Numbered from the stretch's first letter, positions 26,269-34,881 are shown. The stretch: DNA of 64,000 nt from Halobacteriovoraceae bacterium (GCA_020635135.1 JACKAJ010000015.1:1116001-1180000), one strand, 5' to 3'. A program made the numbers and translations. Notes: generated by a model not told the origin, from the sequence alone.

Positions 26269-27168
26269 CTACGCCTTTATTTTAATAATTTTTGACATAA
26301 CAAATCCACCAAGAAAAACTAACCCAAAAGACACAATAATTGCAAAAATGCCCAACGGATTAGAAAACATCTTACTCATAGTCTCTGGATCGGAAGCTGA
26401 AAAAACAAATAAAATTACAATAGGCATAAGGCAAAGAATGACTCCTTGAGTGCGTGCCTGAGCGGTATAAGTATCAATTTTTTGCTTAAGCCGGACTCGT
26501 TCTCGAACGATTTCCGCGATGGTATCAAAAGTTTCCGACAGGTTTCCTCCGGTTTCTCTCAATATGTTGATACTTGAAACAAACATTTGAACATCTTCGT
26601 TGTCTATCCTCTTGTAGAGATTTTCCAAACACTCATCAAGGGAAACACCAAGCCTATTTTGGCTAAGGACCAAACTAAATTCTTGAGAAATTGGATTAGG
26701 TAATTCTTCCACGACCAAACCAAAAGCTTGTGGCAGCGAAAGCCCTGCTCTCAGTCCACTCGACATTAAATTAAGTGCATCTATAAACTGATTTTGAAAT
26801 TTTGTGATTCTTCTTTCTACTAAATAACTCATGATAGGCTTAGGAATTTTCCAACTAAAAATGAGAAAGATTATGGCAAAGAGCCCTCCCATTTTATAAA
26901 AGCCCATAAAAGCAAAAATAGAAAAAAGCAATGCTGTTCCTCCAAAAGTTAAAACCATTAAATACCAAGTTACTTTTTGAGGTTCAATTTTAAAGAAAAG
27001 AAGTTCACACTTATCAAGAATAAAATCTCTTGCTCCAAAAGTTTGATCTTCAATCCATTGGAACAATTTTTCACTATTTTTATAAGAAACAAGAAATATA
27101 AAAGTACCGATCAGGAGGATAACCCCTCCTTTTCCTAGAACTTTGAGCATAATAAAATCAAAATTCAT
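26269..27168 (-). CDS. Tad pilus inner-membrane protein (TadB type)
   Basis: The 299-residue protein has the GspF/TadB domain (LMSSGLRAGLSLPQAFGLVV and INILRETGGNLSETFDTIAEI at about 135-225). Membrane segments flank it on both sides (near the N terminus, 80-125 and 245-295). TadB-type proteins form the inner-membrane platform of the Flp pilus machine. Tad loci usually contain TadB and TadC; only one such gene is present here. It follows the TadZ-TadA gene by three bases. Confidence 0.85.
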   Translation of the reverse strand: MNFDFIMLKVLGKGGVILLIGTFIFLVSYKNSEKLFQWIEDQTFGARDFILDKCELLFFKIEPQKVTWYLMVLTFGGTALLFSIFAFMGFYKMGGLFAIIFLIFSWKIPKPIMSYLVERRITKFQNQFIDALNLMSSGLRAGLSLPQAFGLVVEELPNPISQEFSLVLSQNRLGVSLDECLENLYKRIDNEDVQMFVSSINILRETGGNLSETFDTIAEIVRERVRLKQKIDTYTAQARTQGVILCLMPIVILFVFSASDPETMSKMFSNPLGIFAIIVSFGLVFLGGFVMSKIIKIKA

Positions 27169-27171
27169 CTT

Positions 27172-29298
27172 TTAATCCTTATTCTTAAAAATTCCTCGTG
27201 GAATTTTGTAACCCTTTTTCTCAAGATCTTCGACGAACTTGGGAATAAAACCAGTGGCTTGAAACTTTCCTTTAACTTTTCCTTTATTATCGATACCTTC
27301 ATGCTTGAAAACAAAAATATCTTGGAGGGTCACAATATCACCTTGAAGACCTCCGACTTCCGTTATGCTGATGATTTTCCGAGATCCATCTTCTAAACGG
27401 GCTTGTTGAATGATAAGATGAATGGCCGAAGCAATAATCTCTTTAATCGCCTTGGGACTAATACCAGCCTCAGCATACTGTACCAGAGTTTCTAATCTGT
27501 TGATTGCATCTCGTGGAGAATTGGAGTGGACAGTTGTCATTGAACCATCATGCCCCGTATTCATGGCCTGAAGCATATCGAGAGCTTCTCCACCACGACA
27601 CTCTCCGACGATAATTCTATCTGGTTTCATCCTAAGAGTTTGTTTGACAAGTGTTCGAATGGATATTTCACCATCCCCTTCTAAATTTGGCGGTCTTGTT
27701 TCCAATCTCACAACATGTTCTTGAGGAAGATCTAGTTCTGCAGAATCTTCGCAAGTAATAATCCGTTCGTTAGAGGGAATAAATCCTCCAAGAACATTTA
27801 CAAGAGTTGTTTTCCCTGAACCTGTTCCCCCACTGACCACAACGTTTTTCTTTCCTTCCACAGCAACACGAATAAAGTCAGCCATTTCTTGAGTCATGGT
27901 TCCAAATTTAATGAGATCTTTATAGCTGAGGCGATTTTCCGGAAACTTTCTGATCGTTATTGTACACCCGTCTATCGCACAGGGAGGGATAATCGCATGC
28001 ACTCGCGATCCGTCAGGTAAGCGCGCATCTACATAAGGGGTTTTTTCATCAATTCGTCGACCAATCGGATAAACAATTTTCTCAATAACTCTTAATACTT
28101 GCTTGTCGCTTGTAAAAGTCACATCAGAAAGTTTATTTTTCCCATTTTGCTCATAGTATATTTTATCTGGACCAACAACCATGATCTCAGAGATCGAATT
28201 GTCTGCAAGGAGATCTTCAAGTGGTCCTAGCCCTAATGCTTCATCGAGAATTTCTTTTACTAATTGATTCATTTCATCGCGGCCATTCACAATCCCGCGA
28301 GTTTCTTCTTTTCCAAGAATTTCTACAACTTTTTTCTTAGTTTTTTCTCTAAGAATTACTTGTGACTTAGGGTCATCGTCTATTTTTTTATTTTGGAGAT
28401 CCATTTCTTCAACAAGTGCTCTCAATACTCTTTGCTTTAAAAGAGTCCACTTATTATTTTCTCTATGATGAAAATTTTTGGTGGTCCCTCCACCATTTAA
28501 GACAACTGCTTTTTGTAATGTTTTTGGCTTGGGTCTATTCAAGCGCTCCAAAGTTTTAAAGACATTCTTCGATTTTATTCTTCTTACTAATTTGAGAAGC
28601 CCATCCGAAAAAGGTGCTGATTTATTCAGAAGTAATACTGAACTCGATCGGCTAAGCCCAAGAGCGCAGTTAGAATCATCTCTTAGGATACTCGAAAAAA
28701 CTGTTCTTCCAATTTGCTTTGAAGCAAAGTCAGGGCTTACGGGATGATTTTTTTGAACTTTATTGAAGACAAATTGAATCATATCTTTAGGAATTAACAT
28801 TGTGAGAAGATCGCTATAAAATTTTCGAGATTGGTTAATGGCCAATAAATCAGGCGTAACCACGAAGAGGACTAGTGTTGAATATTCTAAAGCCTTAATA
28901 AGAAGTTCATTGATCTCTGATCCACCATCGATAACTGTGACAGGATAGAGCTGTTTGGCTGCCTTCAAGAATTTTGATAAATTTTCTGCTTCAATTTGCG
29001 ATGATTCCATCGGATCTTTGGGGAGAGATATATAAGAAACACCCGATTTATGTGATGTTGCAAATGTATTTAAAGTTCGAGGTTCAATGGCTCCGTTAAA
29101 TTCAGAAAGGTCTTTAAGAGTTTTCGGAGACTTCATCCCAGTTATAACTGATTGGTCACCATAGGAATGAACATCAAAATCGAGGAGTAAGGTTTTTTGT
29201 CTATTTTCTAGAGAAAAGGCAAATGCGAGGTTGCCGGCCAGTACAGATTTGCCGACACCACCTTTGGCACCCAAGACTGTAACAATATGCCCTGCCAT
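27172..29298 (-). CDS. Fused TadZ (CpaE)-TadA (CpaF) ATPase
   Basis: This 708-residue protein joins two Tad proteins that are normally separate. Residues 1-255 are a MinD-like TadZ/CpaE domain with a deviant Walker A (GAKGGVGKS at 10-18) and LLLDFDVHSYGD. Residues about 285-708 are the secretion ATPase TadA/CpaF, with Walker A VVSGGTGSGKTT near 486, the ITCEDSAELDLP box and the GECRGGEALDMLQAMNTGH motif. TadZ localises the machine at the pole and TadA powers pilus assembly, so the fusion would tether both. The frame is open across the junction with no stop. Confidence 0.9.
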   Translation of the reverse strand: MAGHIVTVLGAKGGVGKSVLAGNLAFAFSLENRQKTLLLDFDVHSYGDQSVITGMKSPKTLKDLSEFNGAIEPRTLNTFATSHKSGVSYISLPKDPMESSQIEAENLSKFLKAAKQLYPVTVIDGGSEINELLIKALEYSTLVLFVVTPDLLAINQSRKFYSDLLTMLIPKDMIQFVFNKVQKNHPVSPDFASKQIGRTVFSSILRDDSNCALGLSRSSSVLLLNKSAPFSDGLLKLVRRIKSKNVFKTLERLNRPKPKTLQKAVVLNGGGTTKNFHHRENNKWTLLKQRVLRALVEEMDLQNKKIDDDPKSQVILREKTKKKVVEILGKEETRGIVNGRDEMNQLVKEILDEALGLGPLEDLLADNSISEIMVVGPDKIYYEQNGKNKLSDVTFTSDKQVLRVIEKIVYPIGRRIDEKTPYVDARLPDGSRVHAIIPPCAIDGCTITIRKFPENRLSYKDLIKFGTMTQEMADFIRVAVEGKKNVVVSGGTGSGKTTLVNVLGGFIPSNERIITCEDSAELDLPQEHVVRLETRPPNLEGDGEISIRTLVKQTLRMKPDRIIVGECRGGEALDMLQAMNTGHDGSMTTVHSNSPRDAINRLETLVQYAEAGISPKAIKEIIASAIHLIIQQARLEDGSRKIISITEVGGLQGDIVTLQDIFVFKHEGIDNKGKVKGKFQATGFIPKFVEDLEKKGYKIPRGIFKNKD

Positions 29299-29303
29299 TG
29301 CTC

Positions 29304-30869
29304 CTACCTTCTCCTTCTTCTAAACTTCCTTCTAATTTCTTCTGTTTCTTCTGTTGCAGACTGTACCAACTCAGGAGTCACAAAAACCACATACTGGTTT
29401 TTACTTAAAGACTTTGATTTGGATCTCAGAAACCTGAAGAAAACATTTTTTGCAGTATTTTCATCAAAGGGGGCAGGGTCATTTTTATCATAAGCCGTTA
29501 GATCTTCACTCTGAACAACTCCACCGATAACAGCAGATTGTCCTGACTTAACGATCAATTTTGTTTTAATAGCATTCGAGGTTGTTATGGGAGTTCCATT
29601 ATCATTCGACTGTCCTGAAGGTAGTGAAACTCTTATATCCATATCGAGATCAATATTTTCTTCAGTGAGAACAACGGGTGTTACTCCTAATGAAAATGTT
29701 AGTGAAGCATTTCCTGGTCTTGCTGACTCCCCACTACCCACTACGAAGGGAATATTTGTCGTTTTATTAATTTCTGCATTTTGACGATCTTTTGTGATCA
29801 ACATCCCCGATTGGATAATCCTTCCATATCCTGCATTTTTCAAAGACTGAATTTTCGGAAATAGGTTCGAGATCGTGGCAGTAAATCCATTTTCACTATT
29901 TGTAGAAATACTTCCATCATTTTTTCCAATATTAATTGATCCTCCATTACCGTTTAGAAGTGGAGCCCATTTAAATCCAAAAATTTTAGAATAATCTTTC
30001 GACAATTCCACAAATTGTGTAGAAATTTTAATTTGCTTCGGTAGTGGCTCTTGCTTAGCCTTTTTATCTTCATTAACCGTTAGAAAATAAAGAATATCAC
30101 CTGATTCACCATTCTTTGTAACGAGACGATCTGAACTTACTGCCAGTGTCTCAATTTTTTCGGGCAAATACGCTTGAGTTACTTGTTCGACAAGCTTCGA
30201 TTCTTGTTCTGAACCAACGACTCCTTCTACCCAATAAGCATTATTAACAACTCTCACTGAAACATTTTTTAAATTAAATCGCGACAACTCTTCAGTCATC
30301 TTTTTTGCTATTATTCGCTGTGTTTGGGGATGCATTTCCACAAGTCTTAAAACATCAGGATAATTATTTAAAACCGTTGCCACTTTTCCAATATCACCTG
30401 GAACAACGATATGCCCGCCAACATAGACCTTCCCACCCTTAATACCAATCTCGAGACCTTCAACATCATTAAGGAGTTCTCTTAATTCCGTGACAATTTT
30501 TGATTGGTCGTTTGAGGTTACTGATATGATATAGCGTAATCTCTCTTCACCCGATTCGTCTTTGATCGTTAGAGAAGTGCTTCCGGCTTTTATACCTATA
30601 AAAGTAATTTTTCTTTTTCCTAGATCAGGTTTTACTTTTAAAAGCGAAGGATCTCCAAGATTCATGTCGGCATTAAAAGGAAAATCTAGTTCTATAACTT
30701 TATCAATTCCCACTGCGAGATTAATTTCTTGAGTTTCAACTTCTTTTTCACTTGATGAAGCCGTACTGCTTTCTTGATCTTGTTCTTGAGCTACAAGTGA
30801 CATGCTCCATGAAGCCCACAAAAACAAGACAAGAAATTTAGCGACGAATTCTTTGTTTATTGCTTTCAT
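29304..30869 (-). CDS. Tad secretin (CpaC/RcpA)
   Basis: From ATG 30869 the product is about 521 residues. Signal peptide KFLVLFLWASWSMSLVAQ is followed by a pilus-N/BON-type region (about 60-210). A secretin domain at about 300-510 ends in a hallmark strand set (VKSGQSAVIGGVVQSED). CpaC forms the outer-membrane channel for the Flp pilus. A longer frame starts at 30911 inside cpaB; 30869 is chosen because the signal peptide then lies at the N terminus. The start overlaps the cpaB 3' end by about 32 nt. Confidence 0.9.
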   Translation of the reverse strand: MKAINKEFVAKFLVLFLWASWSMSLVAQEQDQESSTASSSEKEVETQEINLAVGIDKVIELDFPFNADMNLGDPSLLKVKPDLGKRKITFIGIKAGSTSLTIKDESGEERLRYIISVTSNDQSKIVTELRELLNDVEGLEIGIKGGKVYVGGHIVVPGDIGKVATVLNNYPDVLRLVEMHPQTQRIIAKKMTEELSRFNLKNVSVRVVNNAYWVEGVVGSEQESKLVEQVTQAYLPEKIETLAVSSDRLVTKNGESGDILYFLTVNEDKKAKQEPLPKQIKISTQFVELSKDYSKIFGFKWAPLLNGNGGSINIGKNDGSISTNSENGFTATISNLFPKIQSLKNAGYGRIIQSGMLITKDRQNAEINKTTNIPFVVGSGESARPGNASLTFSLGVTPVVLTEENIDLDMDIRVSLPSGQSNDNGTPITTSNAIKTKLIVKSGQSAVIGGVVQSEDLTAYDKNDPAPFDENTAKNVFFRFLRSKSKSLSKNQYVVFVTPELVQSATEETEEIRRKFRRRRR

Positions 30870-31659
30870 TTTTTCTCTTGTAATAATTTCTTGCTTCACC
30901 AGCATCTTCACCTAAAACATCATAAAGCTGTGTTGCTGGCAATCGCTCAACTGTTTTGTCATCTCCATTTCTTAAACTTAAATGAATTCTAGAGCCTGAA
31001 TTAATCAAGAAAACCAGTTTCTGTATTTCATGTGGAGAAAGTTCTAAAGTTACAGTGTTATAATCTGTATGGCGATTAAGATTAATCCTTCTTAGCTCTT
31101 CATTTCTTTCAACATAAGCAAGCGGAAGAGCATTCGTTACTTTTAATCCTGTTGAAAGTACATAAACATCTTGGAGAACAGTTTTGACTTTCATCTTATC
31201 AACTTGCCCTGGGGCATAGCTAATGATCGAAAGGACATCGACCCGATCTCCTGGCTTCAATAATTTTCCAACAGCTTGTGATGCACTCACATTAACAGCA
31301 TACGCTCTTTTTCCAACACTAATTTGATTAGCAAGTCCTGTTCTCGCTCCAGGTTGAGTCACTCGCGGTTTTGTAATCTGTTCATCTTTTTTAATTGGAA
31401 CAGTCGCAATTGTATTAATCACTTCTTCAATTTTTTTTATGTGACCGGGCATTGCAAATTTTTTAGGAATATTCACAATACGAACTTTTGTATCATCGAT
31501 GAGTTCAAGTTCTCTAATATCAGTACTTGCAATAACAACTGGCTGAGGATTTCCGTATATTTTTATAAACTCTGATTCTTTTGAATCGATATAGGAATAG
31601 GCCATGAACATAGCAATTCCCGCGATGAGAAGTGAAAGTGTAAAAGCTCTAGAATTCAT
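30838..31659 (-). CDS. Tad pilus assembly protein CpaB/RcpC
   Basis: This 273-residue protein has an N-terminal membrane anchor (FTLSLLIAGIAMFMAYSYID), an SAF-like domain (VVIASTDIRELELIDDTKVR at about 40-60) and the CpaB core (KRAYAVNVSASQAVGKLLKP, GDRVDVLSI). CpaB works with the secretin in the periplasm. It lies between the pilin-type genes and cpaC, the order common in Tad loci. Confidence 0.88.
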   Translation of the reverse strand: MNSRAFTLSLLIAGIAMFMAYSYIDSKESEFIKIYGNPQPVVIASTDIRELELIDDTKVRIVNIPKKFAMPGHIKKIEEVINTIATVPIKKDEQITKPRVTQPGARTGLANQISVGKRAYAVNVSASQAVGKLLKPGDRVDVLSIISYAPGQVDKMKVKTVLQDVYVLSTGLKVTNALPLAYVERNEELRRINLNRHTDYNTVTLELSPHEIQKLVFLINSGSRIHLSLRNGDDKTVERLPATQLYDVLGEDAGEARNYYKRKNESNKQRIRR

Positions 31660-31754
31660 ATACTTAACCTTATTTTAATTGTAATTCATTGAAGAGTCTT
31701 GAGATATTGGAGGTATTTTTTTCAATAATAACCAAGCGAATTAGTTGTTCGATG

Positions 31755-32282
31755 CTATTGTTGAATTGTGCAGCCAGAATCGTTGATTTGAGCATTATTG
31801 AGATTTCGAAGTGGAAGTCTGTAAACTTGATCATCGGCTGGTTCATACAAGTAAGTTGTCCCACATAAACCATAAACTGTTCCGACACGGATAAAATTAG
31901 TTGAGTTTCCCGGATAAGATTGACAGTTTTGCTCTCTTTCTTCTAAGGGAAGATTGAGCTTGTAACAAGGCTGCACTGGAAAGTCTGTTCCTTCATCAAA
32001 TTTTTCCATCCAACCCGCAAAATACATTCCAAAAAGTCGCCAACTTCTATAAGGTGCGTTGTCATCATGAGAATTTAGAGGCATCAGAGAATTATTTTTA
32101 ATTCGCGAATAAAAATACCCTCTCGTTACTTTTTGCTGGTTTATGGCCCCGTTAATTGAACTGCCGAAACTCACCAACAACGAGAGAAGAATAATCATAA
32201 TGGGAAGAAAAAAGATTAATTCAAGGATTGCTTGTCCTCTTTCATCGCTAAAAATTTTATTTTTAGATCGAGTTATTTTCAT
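31755..32282 (-). CDS. TadE-type pseudopilin
   Basis: The 175-residue product has a short cytoplasmic leader ending in Gly followed by QAILELIFFLPIMIILLSLLV, the TadE-like signal (Gly before Gln, Glu at +5) and hydrophobic anchor. The C-terminal 130 residues contain paired cysteines (PCYKL, QNCQSY, LCGTTY, SGCTIQQ). TadE-type pseudopilins are minor pilus components processed by the Tad prepilin peptidase; no peptidase gene is in the window. Confidence 0.8.
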   Translation of the reverse strand: MKITRSKNKIFSDERGQAILELIFFLPIMIILLSLLVSFGSSINGAINQQKVTRGYFYSRIKNNSLMPLNSHDDNAPYRSWRLFGMYFAGWMEKFDEGTDFPVQPCYKLNLPLEEREQNCQSYPGNSTNFIRVGTVYGLCGTTYLYEPADDQVYRLPLRNLNNAQINDSGCTIQQ

Positions 32283-32285
32283 TTT

Positions 32286-32810
32286 TTAGCATCCATTATC
32301 AAACAAGGTGACATCATCTGAAATATTTTTACTTACGTTAACACCATCCCCACAGCCAATCCCCATAATTTGCTGTATTCTACATTCACAATCAGAAATC
32401 GTAGGTTCTTTTCCTAAAAAAGATTCAGATATATATTTATTTTGTTCGGAATCGGTAAAACTGAAAGGAGGCTCAAAAATATAATAAGCTCCGACAAATT
32501 CATAGATCACATCTTCTGGACTATTTATTTTTAGTTCACCTTTGACACCGAAACTTTCTAGTTGATACTTTTTGAATTCTTTTACAGCATCAGCAGCGGC
32601 GACTCTCAAGTTTCCAGTCGTTGAGTAGCGTCCGATATGATCAGAAGTTAAGTAAGCTCTACTTACAGCATAGGTTGCATAATGGGCGAGATAACCGATT
32701 CCAAAATTGATCATATAGTAAGTGAAAGAAAGAACAAAAAAGATGGAAACACTGAAGACCAAAATAAACTCGATTGTCACTTGTCCTTTGTTATTCAGCT
32801 TTTTTTTCAT
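32286..32810 (-). CDS. TadE/prepilin-like protein
   Basis: This 174-residue protein starts MKKKLNNKGQVTIEFILVFSV: basic leader, Gly before Gln, and Glu five residues on, followed by a hydrophobic helix. This is the class III prepilin-type signal used by Tad pseudopilins. The distal part has a Cys cluster (SDCECRIQQIMGIGCGDG) and a final Cys. Its ATG overlaps the upstream stop by one base (TAATG), so it is co-translated with the gene at 32810-33112. Confidence 0.76.
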   Translation of the reverse strand: MKKKLNNKGQVTIEFILVFSVSIFFVLSFTYYMINFGIGYLAHYATYAVSRAYLTSDHIGRYSTTGNLRVAAADAVKEFKKYQLESFGVKGELKINSPEDVIYEFVGAYYIFEPPFSFTDSEQNKYISESFLGKEPTISDCECRIQQIMGIGCGDGVNVSKNISDDVTLFDNGC

Positions 32811-33112
32811 TAATTATTCCGAGGATAAGGCACCAATGGTGCAAAAAAGCGAGTATTTTCTAAAGTTCGAATATAAGAATCATGTCTTGGGTTAATATAG
32901 CTAGGAGGATAAGTTTCTTCTTTGTTGCCACTCATCGCATGCCTATAAGAATAGCGCATGTAATTTTCCAAATTTCTTAAAATATTTCTATCGGGACCAA
33001 CAATTCCTTGAACGAGATCTGATTTGTAAATGAAACTAAAAACAGAAACAACAACGAGAATCAGTAGCAGATATTCAACAAACGCTTGTCCCTTATTCAT
33101 TTCGGTTGTCAT
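32810..33112 (-). CDS. Prepilin-like protein of the Tad operon
   Basis: From ATG 33112 (GGGGGAT about 7 nt upstream) the product is 100 residues. The leader MTTEMNKG is followed by QAFVEYLLLILVVVSVFSFI, a class III prepilin-type signal and anchor. A short polar, Tyr-rich tail follows (YMRYSYRHAMSGNKEETYPP). ATG 33100 is a possible shorter start; the frame open to 33145 overlaps the Flp gene too far. It overlaps the end of the Flp gene. Confidence 0.72.
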   Translation of the reverse strand: MTTEMNKGQAFVEYLLLILVVVSVFSFIYKSDLVQGIVGPDRNILRNLENYMRYSYRHAMSGNKEETYPPSYINPRHDSYIRTLENTRFFAPLVPYPRNN

Positions 33113-33299
33113 TTCGATATCCCCCAAAAAAACAATTTGATTCACAAATTCCAGTTTTTAAGTTGTAGGAAAGATGATGGGCCAAATTTCCAAATACATT
33201 TCCCATAGAATCAGAAATACCGTTTACCGTTTGCCCTAAAAGCAAAACTGCAAATAACACAACCAATAAATATTCCAATAGGGCCTGTCCTGAATTCAT
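33093..33299 (-). CDS. Flp-type pilin
   Basis: The 68-residue product from ATG 33299 (GAGGG 5 nt upstream; a GTG at 33305 is also in frame) begins MNSGQALLEYLLVVLFAVLLLGQTV. This is the short leader, cleavage Gly and hydrophobic segment of Flp pilins, which are about 50-80 residues. It is the first gene of the Tad operon and hence the likely major subunit. Two cysteines near the C terminus (ICESNCFF) are less typical. Confidence 0.78.
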   Translation of the reverse strand: MNSGQALLEYLLVVLFAVLLLGQTVNGISDSMGNVFGNLAHHLSYNLKTGICESNCFFGGYRNDNRNE

Positions 33300-33429
33300 G
33301 ATCACCCTCTATTTTAAACCCTGCAAAAAAACCGTCCAGAGCGGTACGATTTTCCTACTAAAAAACCTTTGTAAGCACCTGATTTTACAAATAAATATGA
33401 TTTTATGACCATTGCCAAGGTTCTTGAAG

Positions 33430-33435
33430 TATAAT
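33430..33435 (+). promoter_or_regulatory. -10 box of the 6S RNA promoter
   Basis: TATAAT at 33430-33435 in the context TTGAAGTATAATAGA, seven to eight bases before the predicted 5' end of the 6S-like RNA. A -35 match is weak (TATGACC around 33405-33410). Confidence 0.6.
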
Positions 33436-33441
33436 AGATAA

Positions 33442-33638
33442 TAGAGGTCCGGCGAAGTCATAAACTGTTTCGCCCTACAAGTTAACTCTCGGGAGCGTTC
33501 CCTGGTTACTGTGAGCAAGCCCGACTATTATCGTCTGTTATTGAATAATAATAGATAATTGGGAAGCCTAAAGTAGCTACTTATTGCGCCCACCTTTCTT
33601 AAAGGGGCGCGAGACAAAGTTAGCTTTGCCGGACTCCT
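33442..33638 (+). ncRNA. ssrS: 6S RNA
   Basis: About 197 nt that fold as a long irregular hairpin. The closing stem pairs GAGGUCCGGCGAA (from 33444) with UUUGCCGGACUCC (to about 33637), at least ten pairs. An apical stem pairs CUAUUAU with AUAAUAG. Primary-sequence hallmarks match bacterial 6S RNA: GGGAAGCCUAAAGU (E. coli GAGAAGCCUUAAAA), CACCUUUCUUAAAGG (E. coli CACCUU...AAGG) and GUGAGCAAGCCCG on the 5' side. 6S RNA binds sigma-70 RNA polymerase and represses transcription in stationary phase. The minus-strand frame across it is not protein-like. Confidence 0.75.
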
Positions 33639-33650
33639 TTACACGGATTC

Positions 33651-33681
33651 TTGACATTAGTTCACTACCCCAGAGTATAAT
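33651..33681 (+). promoter_or_regulatory. Consensus sigma-70-type promoter
   Basis: Perfect hexamers TTGACA (33651-33656) and TATAAT (33676-33681), spaced 19 bases. The expected transcription start is at about 33687-33689, coinciding with the ATG of the next gene. The -35 box begins about 13 bases after the 6S RNA ends. Confidence 0.7.
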
Positions 33682-33687
33682 AAAGAT

Positions 33688-34218
33688 ATGGAAATGAATC
33701 ATGAGCTGAATGCTCATTCCACGAAATGGATTGAAAACCTTGCCATTGAAGAAATTAATATGGAAGAAACTGGAATGGTTGAATTCAGCAATCCAGGCTC
33801 CATTGAAATTAATCTCGATGAATCTTCAATTGAAGTCATGGAGGAGATCAGAGAACTTTTCGAAATTTTCGTAACTAAATTTAATCAACTCCGTGGTAAT
33901 TCAGCCAATAGCAAAGCTATTAAAATTTTCAAAATTTCAAATACTGTTAATGATTTTATGCTTTTTAGGAATTCTTTGAAACTTATCGTTTCGAGAAAGT
34001 CACCCGACCTCATCACGGTTGGGTTTATGACAAATTCTGGGGGCTTTTTTCCAACAAAAACAAACTCATTTTCAGAGCCTACTCAGTCTATTCATGAAAT
34101 TCGAGCTCACGTCGGGGCCTTCAATGAAATTCAGTGGACTTTTCAAGGAGAAAAAATAAACGTCATTTCTCTTGTGAAATATTACCTCACTGAATTCATT
34201 CGCCTTTCTTCACAATAA
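33688..34218 (+). CDS. Unrecognised cytoplasmic protein, probably leaderless mRNA
   Basis: This 176-residue soluble protein has no signal peptide or membrane segment. It begins with an acidic stretch (IEEINMEETGMVEFSNPGS) and ends in a mixed alpha/beta region with aromatic residues. I do not recognise the family. The promoter at 33651-33681 would start the RNA at or within a base or two of the ATG, with no room for a Shine-Dalgarno. The message is therefore probably leaderless unless the second Met (codon 3) is used. Confidence 0.66.
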   Translation: MEMNHELNAHSTKWIENLAIEEINMEETGMVEFSNPGSIEINLDESSIEVMEEIRELFEIFVTKFNQLRGNSANSKAIKIFKISNTVNDFMLFRNSLKLIVSRKSPDLITVGFMTNSGGFFPTKTNSFSEPTQSIHEIRAHVGAFNEIQWTFQGEKINVISLVKYYLTEFIRLSSQ

Positions 34219-34372
34219 GAATTTTTTTCAAAAATGAAATTTAATATTTTTTTAAAAGACCTTATTTCAATTTTTGTCTAGAATTAGATCTTTTTCTCGC
34301 TACAGTGGCGAACAAATACCTACAGACGTGAATAAATAAAAAAATTCCATCAAGAATAATTATAATAAGATT

Positions 34373-34663
34373 ATGAATCAACAAAATTCAAAAATTTTGT
34401 CGCAAAATCTCCAAAAATATCTTCAAGATCAAGACCTCAACCTCTCACAGGTTTCAAACAAGCTTAAAATTAATAAAAGTACTTTGCATGGTTATTTAAA
34501 TGGAGCCGTCCCTAAGCATATTATTTCTTTAAAGAAGCTTGCCGATTACTTTGGAACGACTCTTGATCAACTCATTTTTGAAGACATCTCCACCATTAAG
34601 AACCTCAATAGCAAAGAACTCATAAAGTTTGAGATCATTATAAAATCTTCGGAAGAGAAATGA
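34373..34663 (+). CDS. XRE-family regulator with HTH
   Basis: This 96-residue protein has a helix-turn-helix at about 12-70: LSQVSNKLKINKSTLHGYLNG and a second part LKKLADYFGTTLDQLIF. Both are typical of Xre/Cro-type DNA-binding proteins, with no additional effector domain. Its 3' end overlaps the start of the next HTH gene by four bases (ATGA), so the two are probably co-translated. Confidence 0.78.
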   Translation: MNQQNSKILSQNLQKYLQDQDLNLSQVSNKLKINKSTLHGYLNGAVPKHIISLKKLADYFGTTLDQLIFEDISTIKNLNSKELIKFEIIIKSSEEK

Positions 34664-34881
34664 ACAACAAAGATGCCTCTAAAAAAATCAACCAAGTTAT
34701 CTCAAATTTTATTCGGAATAAACGACTAGAGTATCACTACTCTCAAGAATATCTCTCGTCACTTTTAGGTATAAGTCAATCAAAGTTAAGCAAGATTGAA
34801 GCAGGAATCATTACGATAGACATCCTCACTTTCTTTAAAATTTGTCATTTTTTTCGAATAAATGATCGTTGCAATTTCTAA
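34660..34881 (+). CDS. Second XRE-family regulator
   Basis: The 73-residue protein is little more than one helix-turn-helix: FIRNKRLEYHYSQEYLSSLL then GISQSKLSKIEAGIITIDIL, the Xre core in which the recognition helix carries S-K-L-S-K-I-E. It overlaps the preceding HTH gene (ATGA). The pair may act as regulators of one another or of the neighbouring surface genes; targets are not visible. Confidence 0.76.
   Translation: MNNKDASKKINQVISNFIRNKRLEYHYSQEYLSSLLGISQSKLSKIEAGIITIDILTFFKICHFFRINDRCNF

Noticed and set aside
33309..33518. Minus-strand frame of 69 codons
   Set aside because: It lies across the 6S RNA and its promoter, has no Shine-Dalgarno and its composition is not protein-like.
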